A stretch of DNA of 53,514 bases, from the NCBI GenBank assembly GCA_910583725.1, contig CAJTXZ010000021.1, positions 1-53,514 of the forward strand, read 5' to 3'. Source of the stretch: an uncultured Vampirovibrio sp. Its GTDB lineage: Bacteria; Cyanobacteriota; Vampirovibrionia; Gastranaerophilales; Gastranaerophilaceae. The notes beneath the pieces were generated by a model. That model made no database searches. It was not told the origin of the DNA and was given only the letters and a program-made list of their open reading frames with translations. This document shows, piece by piece, positions 33,841 through 42,960 of the stretch. The stretch's first letter is position 1, and every line of letters starts with the position of its first letter. The translations under genes were made by a program, and so were the position numbers.

Positions 33841-35491
33841 GGACTTTTCCTCTGTTTTTAATTCTTTCAATCAAATCATCGAGATATTCAATACGCGTGA
33901 AATAGGCGCAAACAGCGTATATTAGAAGCATAACGCCGGATACAAAGGCAAGTTTTATAATTCCTGTTACAAAGTTCCACCCGACAAAATTTGTGAATAT
34001 AAGGCTTGTAAAATAACCGCCTGCAAAGGCAAGTGCACCTGCAGCAAGGATTTTCGCCGCATTTTTTAAGAGCCTTGTATATCCTATTCTGATTTTTTTT
34101 CTTAACAAAATCCCTAAAGATACAGCATTAAATAGGGTTACAAGGGTTGTTGAAAGGCCAATACCGTTAATACCAAAGGGTTTTACAAGAATCAGATTAA
34201 GTACACATTTTAAGACAATGCATGCTATTGCAATCATAAAAGGGGTTTTAGAGTCATTAAAGGAGTAAAAAAGCCTGGTGGCGCTGTCTCTAAACACATA
34301 GGGGATGATTGATAAGGTTATATAGAACAAAATTTCAGACACCACAAGGGTTGCCTCATTATCAAACGCTCCTCTTTGAAGCGCCAAGCGGATTGCATCG
34401 GTTCTGATGACGAAAATCACCGTCATAAGATAGGTTCCAACAAAAATTAATGTGCCAACACCTTTTTGAAAATAGTGTCTCACACCATCTTCATCTTTTT
34501 TTGCTACAAGCCTTGAAAATAAAGGAAAAAGAGGCACCAAAATGGCCGTTAAGAGCATTCCAACAGGGAATTGGAAGATTCTGTTTGCATAGCCATAGGC
34601 TGTCCAGCTTCCTTCTTTAAGGCCGGAAGAGAAGAACATATCGACATAAACGCCCAATTGGCCTATGGTTGAGCTTAAAAAAGCAGGAAATAAAAGCTCT
34701 AAAATTTCATTAAAATTTTTGTTCTTAAAAAAATCAAAACTTGGCCGAAAAGCGTATCCCAACCTGATTACAGCTGGCGCCTGGATTAAAAGCTGCAATA
34801 TAGCGCCAAATGTTGTACCTAAGGCTAGCAAATAGCCGGTTTTATCGCCTTTTGATATAAGTAAAACCGCTATAATGCCCAGAGAGAGCATTGAAGGGGA
34901 AATATTCGGCAAAAGAAATTTTTTATATGTGACCAAAATGCCGTAGTAGAGGCCCATTACAGCTCCTATAAAGACAACGGGCGACATTATTTTAAGGTGA
35001 GAAGCCGCTAAATTCAATAGTTCCTGTGAGCCTTCATTTATGATTACACTCATAATTTGAACAGGGAAGAAAAAACACAAAAGTGAAACAAGCGCAAACA
35101 TAAGCATAGTAAAGGTTTCAAAGGTATTGAAAAGTTTTTTTACCTGAAAATCTGGTTTTGATTTAAAATCAGTTATCAGCTTTGAAAAAACCGCAACAGT
35201 GGCGCTATGAAAGGGTCCGCCAACCCCGCCTAATATCACAAGTGCAAGGGCCGGAATTTGATAGGCATAAAAATACGCGTCAGAAACAATTCCTGCGCCA
35301 TAATAATTTGCCACAACAATATCTCTTAAAAAGCCCGCAACCTTAGACAGCAGAATGATTACAGCTATCCACCAGGCTGCTTTAAAAAGGCCTGTTCCCT
35401 CTGTTTTTGCGTCGGTTGTGAGGGGTTTTTCATCTGCCGTGAAAGCAGCATCATTATTGCATTTTAGCGATTCTAAATCCTTATTATCCAT
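33830..35491 (-). CDS. murJ: Lipid II flippase MurJ (MviN family)
   Basis: 553 aa with about 14 membrane helices after a polar N-terminus of about 35 residues. The family segments are seen: SKVAGFLRDIVVANYYGAG, GGVGGPFHSATVAVFS, SSTIGQLGVYVDMFFSSGLKEGSW and YANRIFQFPVGMLLTAI. It flips lipid-linked murein precursor across the inner membrane. The ATG follows one base after the spoIID stop (TAG-T-ATG), so the two are translationally coupled. It leads into tsaC. Confidence 0.92.
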   Translation of the reverse strand: MDNKDLESLKCNNDAAFTADEKPLTTDAKTEGTGLFKAAWWIAVIILLSKVAGFLRDIVVANYYGAGIVSDAYFYAYQIPALALVILGGVGGPFHSATVAVFSKLITDFKSKPDFQVKKLFNTFETFTMLMFALVSLLCFFFPVQIMSVIINEGSQELLNLAASHLKIMSPVVFIGAVMGLYYGILVTYKKFLLPNISPSMLSLGIIAVLLISKGDKTGYLLALGTTFGAILQLLIQAPAVIRLGYAFRPSFDFFKNKNFNEILELLFPAFLSSTIGQLGVYVDMFFSSGLKEGSWTAYGYANRIFQFPVGMLLTAILVPLFPLFSRLVAKKDEDGVRHYFQKGVGTLIFVGTYLMTVIFVIRTDAIRLALQRGAFDNEATLVVSEILFYITLSIIPYVFRDSATRLFYSFNDSKTPFMIAIACIVLKCVLNLILVKPFGINGIGLSTTLVTLFNAVSLGILLRKKIRIGYTRLLKNAAKILAAGALAFAGGYFTSLIFTNFVGWNFVTGIIKLAFVSGVMLLIYAVCAYFTRIEYLDDLIERIKNRGKVHAE

Positions 35492-35492
35492 A

Positions 35493-37439
35493 CTATTTCT
35501 CTATTTCAACCCAGAATGAAGTTGTTTTTTCTTTATCTGCTGCCCTTAAGGGCTTAAATTTTATTGTATTTTGTCCTTTTTTTAAATATTTTGTAATATC
35601 CGTTTCATATGTTTTGACGTGAAACTGTTTCATATCAAGGTTAAATGGGTTATCATTCACGTAAAAATCAACACCTGAAAGGTTTTTGGAATTGTCAATT
35701 TTTAAAATGTACTTAGCAGGCTTATTTGAAGCCTCATGGAGTGTTAAAATTTCGTCTTTAAGGACATATGCCCCTATTGGAGAAGGCAAAGAGCCTGCAG
35801 TTACTGCATTTGGGCCGTCAAAATACACGTATGTGGTATATTCCTTGCCATAATTATTATACTGTACACCTCTAGGCATTGTGCCGAGCGTGATTCCGGA
35901 ATAATAGTGTTTTAAAATCGCGTCATAACCCGCGCCAACAGAGGCTAAATACCCTGCACCATATTGGCTCATCCCCACGCCATGGCCAAATCCGGCCCCG
36001 ATAAACGTGAAACCCAATGGCAGCGGTATTCCAAGCCTATTTTTGAAAACTTTCTTTTTATCATCTTCTTTAGAAAGTTCTTCTGTTTCGGCCTTTTTAA
36101 TAACCGGGGGCTGGGTTTCGGGGTTTTTAGAAATATTTGTGGACGTGAAAATAGGCTCAGATTCTTTATTTTCAGGTTTTTCATTTTCCAAAACCGGCTT
36201 CTTTTCAGCGTTTTGGGTGTCAGGTAACGATTTTTCGGGGGTTTCGGGCATCTTTTTTTCTATCACAAAATTGCCTGACCATAACATAGAGTTACCCCTC
36301 TTAAATACTCTACGTATGCCAAGTTCCTTTTTAACGTGCCATGTTCCGCCCATAGAGCGGATTTCAACCTCCAAAGCCTTGCCTGATTCACCCCTTTTTG
36401 TAACTCTTATATCCTCCAGGCCCCAAACCTCGTCATTTTCCTTAAAAGCCGGATATACCAAGCCTTTTAAGGATTGCTCGCGAAGGGTTTTTGTTAAAAT
36501 TTCTTCGAGTTCAAATCGCTCAAAAGCCGCTTTCCATCTGTGTCTTGGAGATTTCATATCAAAGGATGGGACATTTTTTGAATAAAAATCCCTCAATTCC
36601 TCTTCTGACTTAGGTTTTACCAGTTTTCCATAGTCTTTTTTTGATTTTAGGTAAGGTTTTAAATTATTACCAGCGTTTCCTGTGCCGTAAACGCACTCAT
36701 AGTCTTCTGTTATGCCTCCTGAGGCGGATGAATAGAGCGCCAGAATGGGTTCTTTATTATACAAAGCAAAAATACCCTGCGTTTCTTCTACAGCCCTGTC
36801 AGAGAGCGGGTTTTCACTGTTTGCGCCAAAATAAACCTGACAGGCGGTTGAATCACAGATATCATAGTTTTTATAAGGATTTTGAGGCCTATTTGCATAG
36901 TTTCGCGCAGCTACAGCCTGCGCCTTTAGGGCATTTAGACCAAATCGCACGGGCATTTCGTTTGGTACAACACCTTTGAGGTAGTTTTGGGCATCTAAAA
37001 TGTTTACGATATTAAATTTATTTTTGGTTTCCGGCAAAACAGGCGTCAATTCTATCATTCCGCGATAATACGCCGGATTTCCTTTTCTATTCAGATTTTT
37101 GATACCGAGATTACCCTTAGAAACCACTAATATAGGGCCTTTAGCGTCTTTCATTACTTCTTTGCCGCCAATAGTAACAAAAAATCTGCCATTTTTCATA
37201 ACAGCTTGAATTTCCCTGTCTGCAGGGATATCGGCAACTTTTGCCCCGTTTGCCATATCCATAACAGTGGACAAAGATGTAGTAAGGACAGCGGTTTCAG
37301 CAAATTCAAACGTTGAAAATGAGGAATCTGAAAGCCCTACTCTGATTACATCCCGCTCATCCAAAGCAAAAGCGGGCTCAAAAGCCCATATATTTGCAAT
37401 AATTGCAAAAATCACTAATAGATATGCTCTAAATTTCAT
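35493..37439 (-). CDS. Large SpoIID/LytB domain protein, secreted
   Basis: 648 aa with a signal peptide (about 1-25, ends AFA). The SpoIID domain starts near residue 150 with VVPNEMPV (catalytic Glu) and KAQAVAARNYA, DSTACQVYFGANS and SSASGGITED, but is split. A long insert of about 200 residues contains a Pro/Glu/Lys-rich linker (about 390-470), and the domain resumes at GAGFGHGVGMSQYGAG. The C-terminus (about 520-648) is a beta-rich domain with DVTKYL-type ends. It is the first gene of the operon spoIID-murJ-tsaC, so a peptidoglycan role is likely. The start is at the first ATG. Confidence 0.85.
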   Translation of the reverse strand: MKFRAYLLVIFAIIANIWAFEPAFALDERDVIRVGLSDSSFSTFEFAETAVLTTSLSTVMDMANGAKVADIPADREIQAVMKNGRFFVTIGGKEVMKDAKGPILVVSKGNLGIKNLNRKGNPAYYRGMIELTPVLPETKNKFNIVNILDAQNYLKGVVPNEMPVRFGLNALKAQAVAARNYANRPQNPYKNYDICDSTACQVYFGANSENPLSDRAVEETQGIFALYNKEPILALYSSASGGITEDYECVYGTGNAGNNLKPYLKSKKDYGKLVKPKSEEELRDFYSKNVPSFDMKSPRHRWKAAFERFELEEILTKTLREQSLKGLVYPAFKENDEVWGLEDIRVTKRGESGKALEVEIRSMGGTWHVKKELGIRRVFKRGNSMLWSGNFVIEKKMPETPEKSLPDTQNAEKKPVLENEKPENKESEPIFTSTNISKNPETQPPVIKKAETEELSKEDDKKKVFKNRLGIPLPLGFTFIGAGFGHGVGMSQYGAGYLASVGAGYDAILKHYYSGITLGTMPRGVQYNNYGKEYTTYVYFDGPNAVTAGSLPSPIGAYVLKDEILTLHEASNKPAKYILKIDNSKNLSGVDFYVNDNPFNLDMKQFHVKTYETDITKYLKKGQNTIKFKPLRAADKEKTTSFWVEIEK

Positions 37440-37516
37440 AAATCAATTTTACTACAAATAATTTTTATGGTAGATTTAATAATGCACAGTTTACATTTTT
37501 ACAAGCGAGGTGGCAT

Positions 37517-38626
37517 ATGTGCCGAATCGGAGCAATAAAATCAAATGAATATTTTCATCCTGCAAAAACCCTTGAATTAATGCGCTCGCAGCAAAAGGGG
37601 CATGATAATTCGGGCTTTGCCTTTGTAATGCAGGATTTGGGCGGAATTTTTGAACCGTATAAGGATTTGCCGGTGCTTTCTATGGCCTGCACCGATATGG
37701 GCATAAGAATTGCCGAGGATATACTGCATTCTGCGGGCTTTGTAAGGCTTATGCAGTGGACGCCTGATATAAATAATGCGGCAAAAAATTTGAATATTTC
37801 ACCTATGCCAAATTATGTTTTTGAGGTTTTCAATTACCCCAAAATGTACAAATACGCCACACAAGAAGAGAAGGAAGAGCTGCTTTTAGATACAAGGCTA
37901 AAATTAAGGCAGGCCCTTGAAGATAATGATAACGGCTATGTTTATTCATTTTGGCCCGATACTTTGATGTTAAAAGAAATCGGCAATCCTAAGGATATAG
38001 GCACATATTTTAACCTGAATACACCCAATAATGATTTTGTTTCAAAAATCATAACTGTTCAGTGCAGGCAGAATACAAATTATGATATTGTGCGCTATGC
38101 GGCTCATCCTTTCTTTTTACAGGGGTATACGGTGCTTGCAAACGGCGAAAATACTTTTTATGAAAAGAATAAGCTGTTTCAAAAAAATCTTTTTAAAGGG
38201 TATATAGGCTTTGAATCAGACTCTCAGTGCTTTTTATATACTCTTCATTATGTAAATAAAATCTTAAAATGGCCGCTTAAATATTTTAAACATGTAATTA
38301 CGCCGTTAGAATATGAAGAAATATTAAGAAGAGAGGACAAAGAGGTTCTTCTTAGGATTAAAGCATCTCTTGCGCATCTTGAAATTAACGGTCCAAATAC
38401 TATAATAGGCGTAAACCCTGACGGCACAATGTTTGTCACCTGCGACTCCAAAAAACTGCGCCCGGTTGTAATCGGAAGAGACAGAAATACTGTCATCATA
38501 ACAAGCGAAGTATGCGGTATTAACGAGGTTTTACCTAACAGAGACACCAAAGAGGACATATACCCGAACGAGAGGGAAACCGTTGTCATTGATAACAATT
38601 TAAGGATTGAAAGATGGAAACAATAG
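37517..38626 (+). CDS. Glutamate synthase amidotransferase domain protein (GltB1 type)
   Basis: 369 aa. It begins MCRIGAI, so that after removal of Met the Cys is the nucleophile of a class II glutamine amidotransferase. KGHDNSGFAFV is typical of the stand-alone glutaminase part of the split glutamate synthase found in archaea and some bacteria. GAGG lies 8 bases before the ATG. It overlaps the next gene by 13 bases, so translation is coupled. It supplies ammonia to GltB2. Confidence 0.85.
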   Translation: MCRIGAIKSNEYFHPAKTLELMRSQQKGHDNSGFAFVMQDLGGIFEPYKDLPVLSMACTDMGIRIAEDILHSAGFVRLMQWTPDINNAAKNLNISPMPNYVFEVFNYPKMYKYATQEEKEELLLDTRLKLRQALEDNDNGYVYSFWPDTLMLKEIGNPKDIGTYFNLNTPNNDFVSKIITVQCRQNTNYDIVRYAAHPFFLQGYTVLANGENTFYEKNKLFQKNLFKGYIGFESDSQCFLYTLHYVNKILKWPLKYFKHVITPLEYEEILRREDKEVLLRIKASLAHLEINGPNTIIGVNPDGTMFVTCDSKKLRPVVIGRDRNTVIITSEVCGINEVLPNRDTKEDIYPNERETVVIDNNLRIERWKQ

Positions 38627-40257
38627 ATACAACAAGCATAAGCAAGTCTGACCTCAAGTGGCAGATAGAGCACAATCAGGAAAAATGCACGCTTTGCGGA
38701 AGATGTGCTGCAGTTTGTACGATGGGAGCCATCAAAGCGGACGTTCAAAAAAGGCGAAAAGTTGTTTCCTGCGGCGATTTTCCAACTCCTCAGGTCAGTG
38801 AAACCACGGTGCCTGTTATAAAACAGATTGTTACATCGTCTAAAAACTGCGTGGGGTGTGAGCTTTGCGCTAAGGTTTGCCCAAATGAAGCAATAAAGCC
38901 TGTTTTCAATGAACAGAACAGGATGAATGTAAAATACAGGGCGCTAAATGCCGAATCTCCCAAAAGAGGCGGCAGAACAAACCTTCACACAGAAGGAAGA
39001 ACTCTTGATAAAATCAAAATTGGAAGAATTTCACAGATGACAGACCCTTCCCTTGATGCGATGAGACATACGTTTGAGCTTTTGGCGCCGTTTGGAAGAG
39101 TTTTGCCGCCTGAAAACCTGCCATTTAGCGTGGATGAAAAGGGCGATTTAAAGATTGATAGAAAAATCCCGTCAACAAGATGGATTTACCCTATTATTAT
39201 AGGCGATATGTCAATAGGGGCGCTTTCTCCAAGGCTTTGGGAGGCTATATGCATTGCGGTTGCTTATCTTAACGAAGTACATAACCTTCCAATAAGGATG
39301 TGCACAGGCGAAGGCGGCGTTCCAGAGAAACTGTTGAAATCAAAATATCTAAAATATATGATTCTGCAGATTGCATCAGGGCATTTTGGCTGGAACAGGA
39401 TTATAAATTCAATGCCTGATATGGTTGAGGACCCTGCGGGGATTTTAATTAAGATAGGACAGGGCGCAAAGCCGGGCGATGGCGGGCTTTTACTTTCCAA
39501 AAAAGTCGAAAAGCACATTCAGGAGATAAGGGGTGTACCAAAGTCTGATTTGTTGTCACCGCCAAACCATCAGGGACTGTATTCAATTGAAGAATCTGTT
39601 CAAAAGATGTTTCTTTCAATGAATGCCGCATTTAAGTTTAAGGTGCCTGTAGCAATTAAGGTTGCAGCCTCTGTTACGAGTGTTTCTGTTTATAACAATT
39701 TGTTAAGAGATCCGTATGACATTGTGGGCGGCTTTTTCTTAGACGGCATTGCAGGCGGAACAGGCGCGGCACATGAAACATCATTAGACCACACCGGACA
39801 TCCGATTGTTTCAAGGTTAAGAGATTGTTACAATGCGGCGGTGCACCAGGGAAAACAAGGACAAATTCCTCTTTGGGCAGCAGGAGGCTTAGGGATGAAC
39901 GGAAACCTTGCTGCGGATGCGTTTAAGATGATATGCCTTGGCGCAAACGGCGTATTTACGGGCCGTTTGATGTTGCAGATAGCAGGGTGCCTCGGCAATG
40001 ACTTTGGCAAGTGTAATGCGTGCAATACTGGCTTATGCCCTGCAGGGCTTACAACACAACATCCTATATTAATGAAAAGGCTTGATATAGATAAGGTTGC
40101 ACAGAATATTGTGAATTATTTCCTTGCAACGCACACAGAGCTTAAAAAATTAATGGCGCCGATTGGCAATTCAACGCTTCCTGTGGGAAGGTCGGATGCT
40201 TTAATTACGGTTGACAAGAATGTATCAGAAAGACTTGGTATACAGCACGTTTGCTAA
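38614..40257 (+). CDS. Glutamate synthase FMN/Fe-S synthase domain protein (GltB2 type)
   Basis: 547 aa. Residues 22-90 have two [4Fe-4S] ferredoxin motifs: CTLCGRCAAVC and CVGCELCAKVC. The FMN-binding glutamate synthase barrel follows, with MCTGEGGVPE, IKIGQGAKPGDGG, LLSPPNHQGLYS, FLDGIAGGTGAA and GKCNACNTGLCP for the 3Fe-4S cluster. It converts 2-oxoglutarate plus ammonia to glutamate. The ferredoxin part suggests reduced ferredoxin or the FAD part of the next gene as donor. It is the second of three genes; the next start is 18 bases away. Confidence 0.9.
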   Translation: METIDTTSISKSDLKWQIEHNQEKCTLCGRCAAVCTMGAIKADVQKRRKVVSCGDFPTPQVSETTVPVIKQIVTSSKNCVGCELCAKVCPNEAIKPVFNEQNRMNVKYRALNAESPKRGGRTNLHTEGRTLDKIKIGRISQMTDPSLDAMRHTFELLAPFGRVLPPENLPFSVDEKGDLKIDRKIPSTRWIYPIIIGDMSIGALSPRLWEAICIAVAYLNEVHNLPIRMCTGEGGVPEKLLKSKYLKYMILQIASGHFGWNRIINSMPDMVEDPAGILIKIGQGAKPGDGGLLLSKKVEKHIQEIRGVPKSDLLSPPNHQGLYSIEESVQKMFLSMNAAFKFKVPVAIKVAASVTSVSVYNNLLRDPYDIVGGFFLDGIAGGTGAAHETSLDHTGHPIVSRLRDCYNAAVHQGKQGQIPLWAAGGLGMNGNLAADAFKMICLGANGVFTGRLMLQIAGCLGNDFGKCNACNTGLCPAGLTTQHPILMKRLDIDKVAQNIVNYFLATHTELKKLMAPIGNSTLPVGRSDALITVDKNVSERLGIQHVC

Positions 40258-40275
40258 ATTTGGTAAGGTAAAAAT

Positions 40276-42615
40276 ATGAATACAACTATAATCGACAGTT
40301 TACAAGACAATAAAAGGCTTTCTACGAGGGAACTTCTGGATTTAATCTATGAAAAAATAGACCTTGGTTTTAATGAATTTAAAATCTTGGCCTCAGGACA
40401 GCATGATATTGGCGGGCCGCTTTGGACCAAAGACGGTGTGCCGCTTGTATTTCACGTGACAAACCCGGGCCAGAGAGTAGGCTCTATGGGAATGAAGGGC
40501 ACAAAGATTATAGTTCACGGCTCTGCACCGGCTGATGCGGGCTGGCTGAATTCAGGGGCAGAGATTACGGTACTTGGAGACAGCGGAGACACGACCGCGC
40601 ACTGCTGTGCAAGCGGAAAAATTTATGTCGGAGGCCGCGTTGGCACAAGGTCCGGCGCTTTAATGAAGCATGACCCTAAGTTTCCGGAGCCTGAGTTTTG
40701 GGTATTAAAAAATACAGGTTCATTCAGCTTTGAATTTATGGGCGGCGGAAAAGCTGTTGTTTGCGGCTATGGCTGCGAAAATATGACATCAGTGTTATCA
40801 AACAGGTCCTGCTGCGGAATGGTTGGCGGGGTAGTGTATGTGAGGGGCAATGTTGAAGGGCTAACAGCTGATGTTGATATTTACCCAATTGATGAAGATG
40901 ATAAAAATTTCTTATTAAAAGGAATGAAAACATTTCTTGATGAAATTAATAAGCCTGAAATTTATGATGAGCTCACGGATTTTAGCCAATGGAAAAAAAT
41001 TCTTGCAAAACCATATGATAAGAAAAAATTTGTGCCGCCTTACAGTATCAGTGAATTCAGGAAGACAAAATGGGTAAAGGGCGGGATATTTTCTGAATTT
41101 TTCGGCTCTGATAATGAGGTAATTGAGCTTATAAATACAGGCGAAAACAGGCTTAGAATTCCAAGCTGGGATAATAATTCAAAAACTCCGCCCTGCGAAT
41201 TTGACTGTCCTGTCTCAATTCCAACCCAAAAAAGACTTTCACTTTTAAGAGAGGGTAAGGTTCAAGAGGCCCTAAACCTTGTATATCAATATTCTCCGTT
41301 CCCGGGGTCTGTCTGCGGGCAGGTTTGTCCTAATTTATGTATGCAAAAGTGCTCAAGAAAAATGGTAGATGAGCCTATCAAAGTGGCAGAATTAGGGATT
41401 AAATCTTTTGAAAATATTGACCTTGGCGAATTTAAGCCGACAAAGAATAAAACCGTTGCAATAATAGGCGCAGGCGTATCAGGGCTGTCATGCGCGTGGA
41501 ATCTTTTGCGTCTTGGGTATAATGTTGAAATTTTTGAAAAAGATTCTGAAATTGGCGGAAAATTAAGGCAGGTAATTCCTGAAGAAAGGCTTAATCAGGA
41601 CATTTTAAATATTGAACTTGAGATATTAAAAAGTTCAATCCTTGATTCACAAAGCAAAATTCACACATCATACAATGTGGATATGGATGAATTTATACGC
41701 CTAAAGGATGATTATGATGCGGTTGTGGTTGCAGTGGGGGCTCAAAATCCTTTTGTATTGCCGGTTGAAGGCAAGGAGAGGATTATAAAGGGGCTTGATT
41801 TCTTAAAAGAGATTAACAAAGGGCATAAATTTTCAATAGGGGAAAATGTTGTTGTAATAGGTGCCGGAAACGCAGCAATGGATGTGGTTTTGGGGGCTTA
41901 TAAAGTGGGGGCAAAGAATGTGACCGCAATTGATATTCAAAAGCCTGCTGCGTTTGAAAAAGAGATTGAGGCTGCAAAGGCGCTTGGTGCAAAGATTTTA
42001 TACCCATGCTTTACAGAAAAAGTAACTCCTGAGGGTGTTTATCTTAAGGATGGCAAGCTTTTAAAGGCAGACAGCGTTGTTATCGCTATTGGGGACAGGA
42101 CAGATTTAAGCTTTATGCCTGATGAATTTTTGAATGAAAGAAAACAGCCCTTATTAAATGATTTTAACCAGAGTACAATGGCTGAAAATGTATTTTTTGC
42201 GGGCGATTCTATAAGGCAGGGGCTTTTCTGTGACGGCATAGGCCAGGGCAGAGGGGCTGCATTAAACATTAACAGATTTTTAACAGGCGCGCCGCTTCAA
42301 AAATATCAGAGCAATAACAAAATTCAACCCAATGAGGTTAAAGAGTGCTATTACAAAACCTACAGAGGGACTGAGATTTCAGGGCTTGATACGCTTGATG
42401 AAAAGGACAGGTGCTTAAGCTGTGCCGGATGCAGAGACTGCAAAATGTGCCTTACAAGCTGCCCAAGAGGCGCAATTGAGCGCGTAGAGTTTGAAAACAG
42501 TGACGGCACAAAGGGTTTTGCATATGTTTCTGATGAAAAGAAATGCATAGGGTGCGGAATATGCGCAGGAGTGTGTCCTTGCGGTATCTGGACAATGAAA
42601 AGCCAACTGATATAA
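40276..42615 (+). CDS. Glutamate synthase GXGXG domain fused to GltD-like oxidoreductase with C-terminal ferredoxin
   Basis: 779 aa. Residues 25-245 are the GXGXG beta-helix domain (GltB3): GSMGMKGTKI, NSGAEITVLGD, GGRVGTRSGA. From about 305 it is GltD-like: N-terminal cysteine cluster CEFDCPVSIPTQKR and CGQVCPNLCMQKCSRK, FAD motif GAGVSGLSCAWNL at about 397, NAD(P) motif GAGNAAMD at about 528, FAGD and GIGQGRGAA near 640. The end (about 713-775) has two ferredoxin motifs, CAGCRDCKMC and CIGCGICAGVC. It transfers NAD(P)H electrons to GltB2. The fusion of the domain-3 and beta subunits is less common. It is the last gene of the glt operon. Confidence 0.9.
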   Translation: MNTTIIDSLQDNKRLSTRELLDLIYEKIDLGFNEFKILASGQHDIGGPLWTKDGVPLVFHVTNPGQRVGSMGMKGTKIIVHGSAPADAGWLNSGAEITVLGDSGDTTAHCCASGKIYVGGRVGTRSGALMKHDPKFPEPEFWVLKNTGSFSFEFMGGGKAVVCGYGCENMTSVLSNRSCCGMVGGVVYVRGNVEGLTADVDIYPIDEDDKNFLLKGMKTFLDEINKPEIYDELTDFSQWKKILAKPYDKKKFVPPYSISEFRKTKWVKGGIFSEFFGSDNEVIELINTGENRLRIPSWDNNSKTPPCEFDCPVSIPTQKRLSLLREGKVQEALNLVYQYSPFPGSVCGQVCPNLCMQKCSRKMVDEPIKVAELGIKSFENIDLGEFKPTKNKTVAIIGAGVSGLSCAWNLLRLGYNVEIFEKDSEIGGKLRQVIPEERLNQDILNIELEILKSSILDSQSKIHTSYNVDMDEFIRLKDDYDAVVVAVGAQNPFVLPVEGKERIIKGLDFLKEINKGHKFSIGENVVVIGAGNAAMDVVLGAYKVGAKNVTAIDIQKPAAFEKEIEAAKALGAKILYPCFTEKVTPEGVYLKDGKLLKADSVVIAIGDRTDLSFMPDEFLNERKQPLLNDFNQSTMAENVFFAGDSIRQGLFCDGIGQGRGAALNINRFLTGAPLQKYQSNNKIQPNEVKECYYKTYRGTEISGLDTLDEKDRCLSCAGCRDCKMCLTSCPRGAIERVEFENSDGTKGFAYVSDEKKCIGCGICAGVCPCGIWTMKSQLI

Positions 42616-42739
42616 TAATTAACGGGTTGTGTATTCTAAATAGCCTTGCAAGAAAAGCGTTTTACACGTTCTGCATAATAAAAAAGCCAGCGCTTCAGCA
42701 ATATTGCTGCTCGCAAAGGTTTTGATTTTAAAAATGTAG

Positions 42740-42905
42740 GCAATTTTACACTTGCCAGTTAAATGTTTTCTTTTCATTCCAGTCCCTATATATAAAAAAA
42801 GAGCGGGATAAGTTTCACTTTCAGGAAACTTATTTAGAACGCTCTTTTTTTATATATAGGGACTTCCATTACAAGAAAAAAATCAATATTTTTGTGTAAA
42901 ATTGC
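42740..42905. mobile_element. MITE-like element with terminal inverted repeats and long central hairpin
   Basis: A 166-bp non-coding block. Its ends are a perfect 12-bp inverted repeat, GCAATTTTACAC and GTGTAAAATTGC. Inside lie TTTTCTTTTCATTCCAG on the left and CATTACAAGAAAA on the right, then a perfect 24-bp inverted repeat (42782-42805 with 42840-42863) and a perfect 9-bp stem inside it (42808-42816 with 42825-42833). No clear target duplication is visible. Both ends recur at 24071. It lies between the glt operon and the convergent beta-lactamase gene, and its CGCTCTTTTTTT part could also serve as terminator for both. Confidence 0.55.
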
Positions 42906-42960
42906 ATATAATTGCCAAAATATATGCAGCGGCGGGCTTGCAAGTTTTAAAATTATAAAA

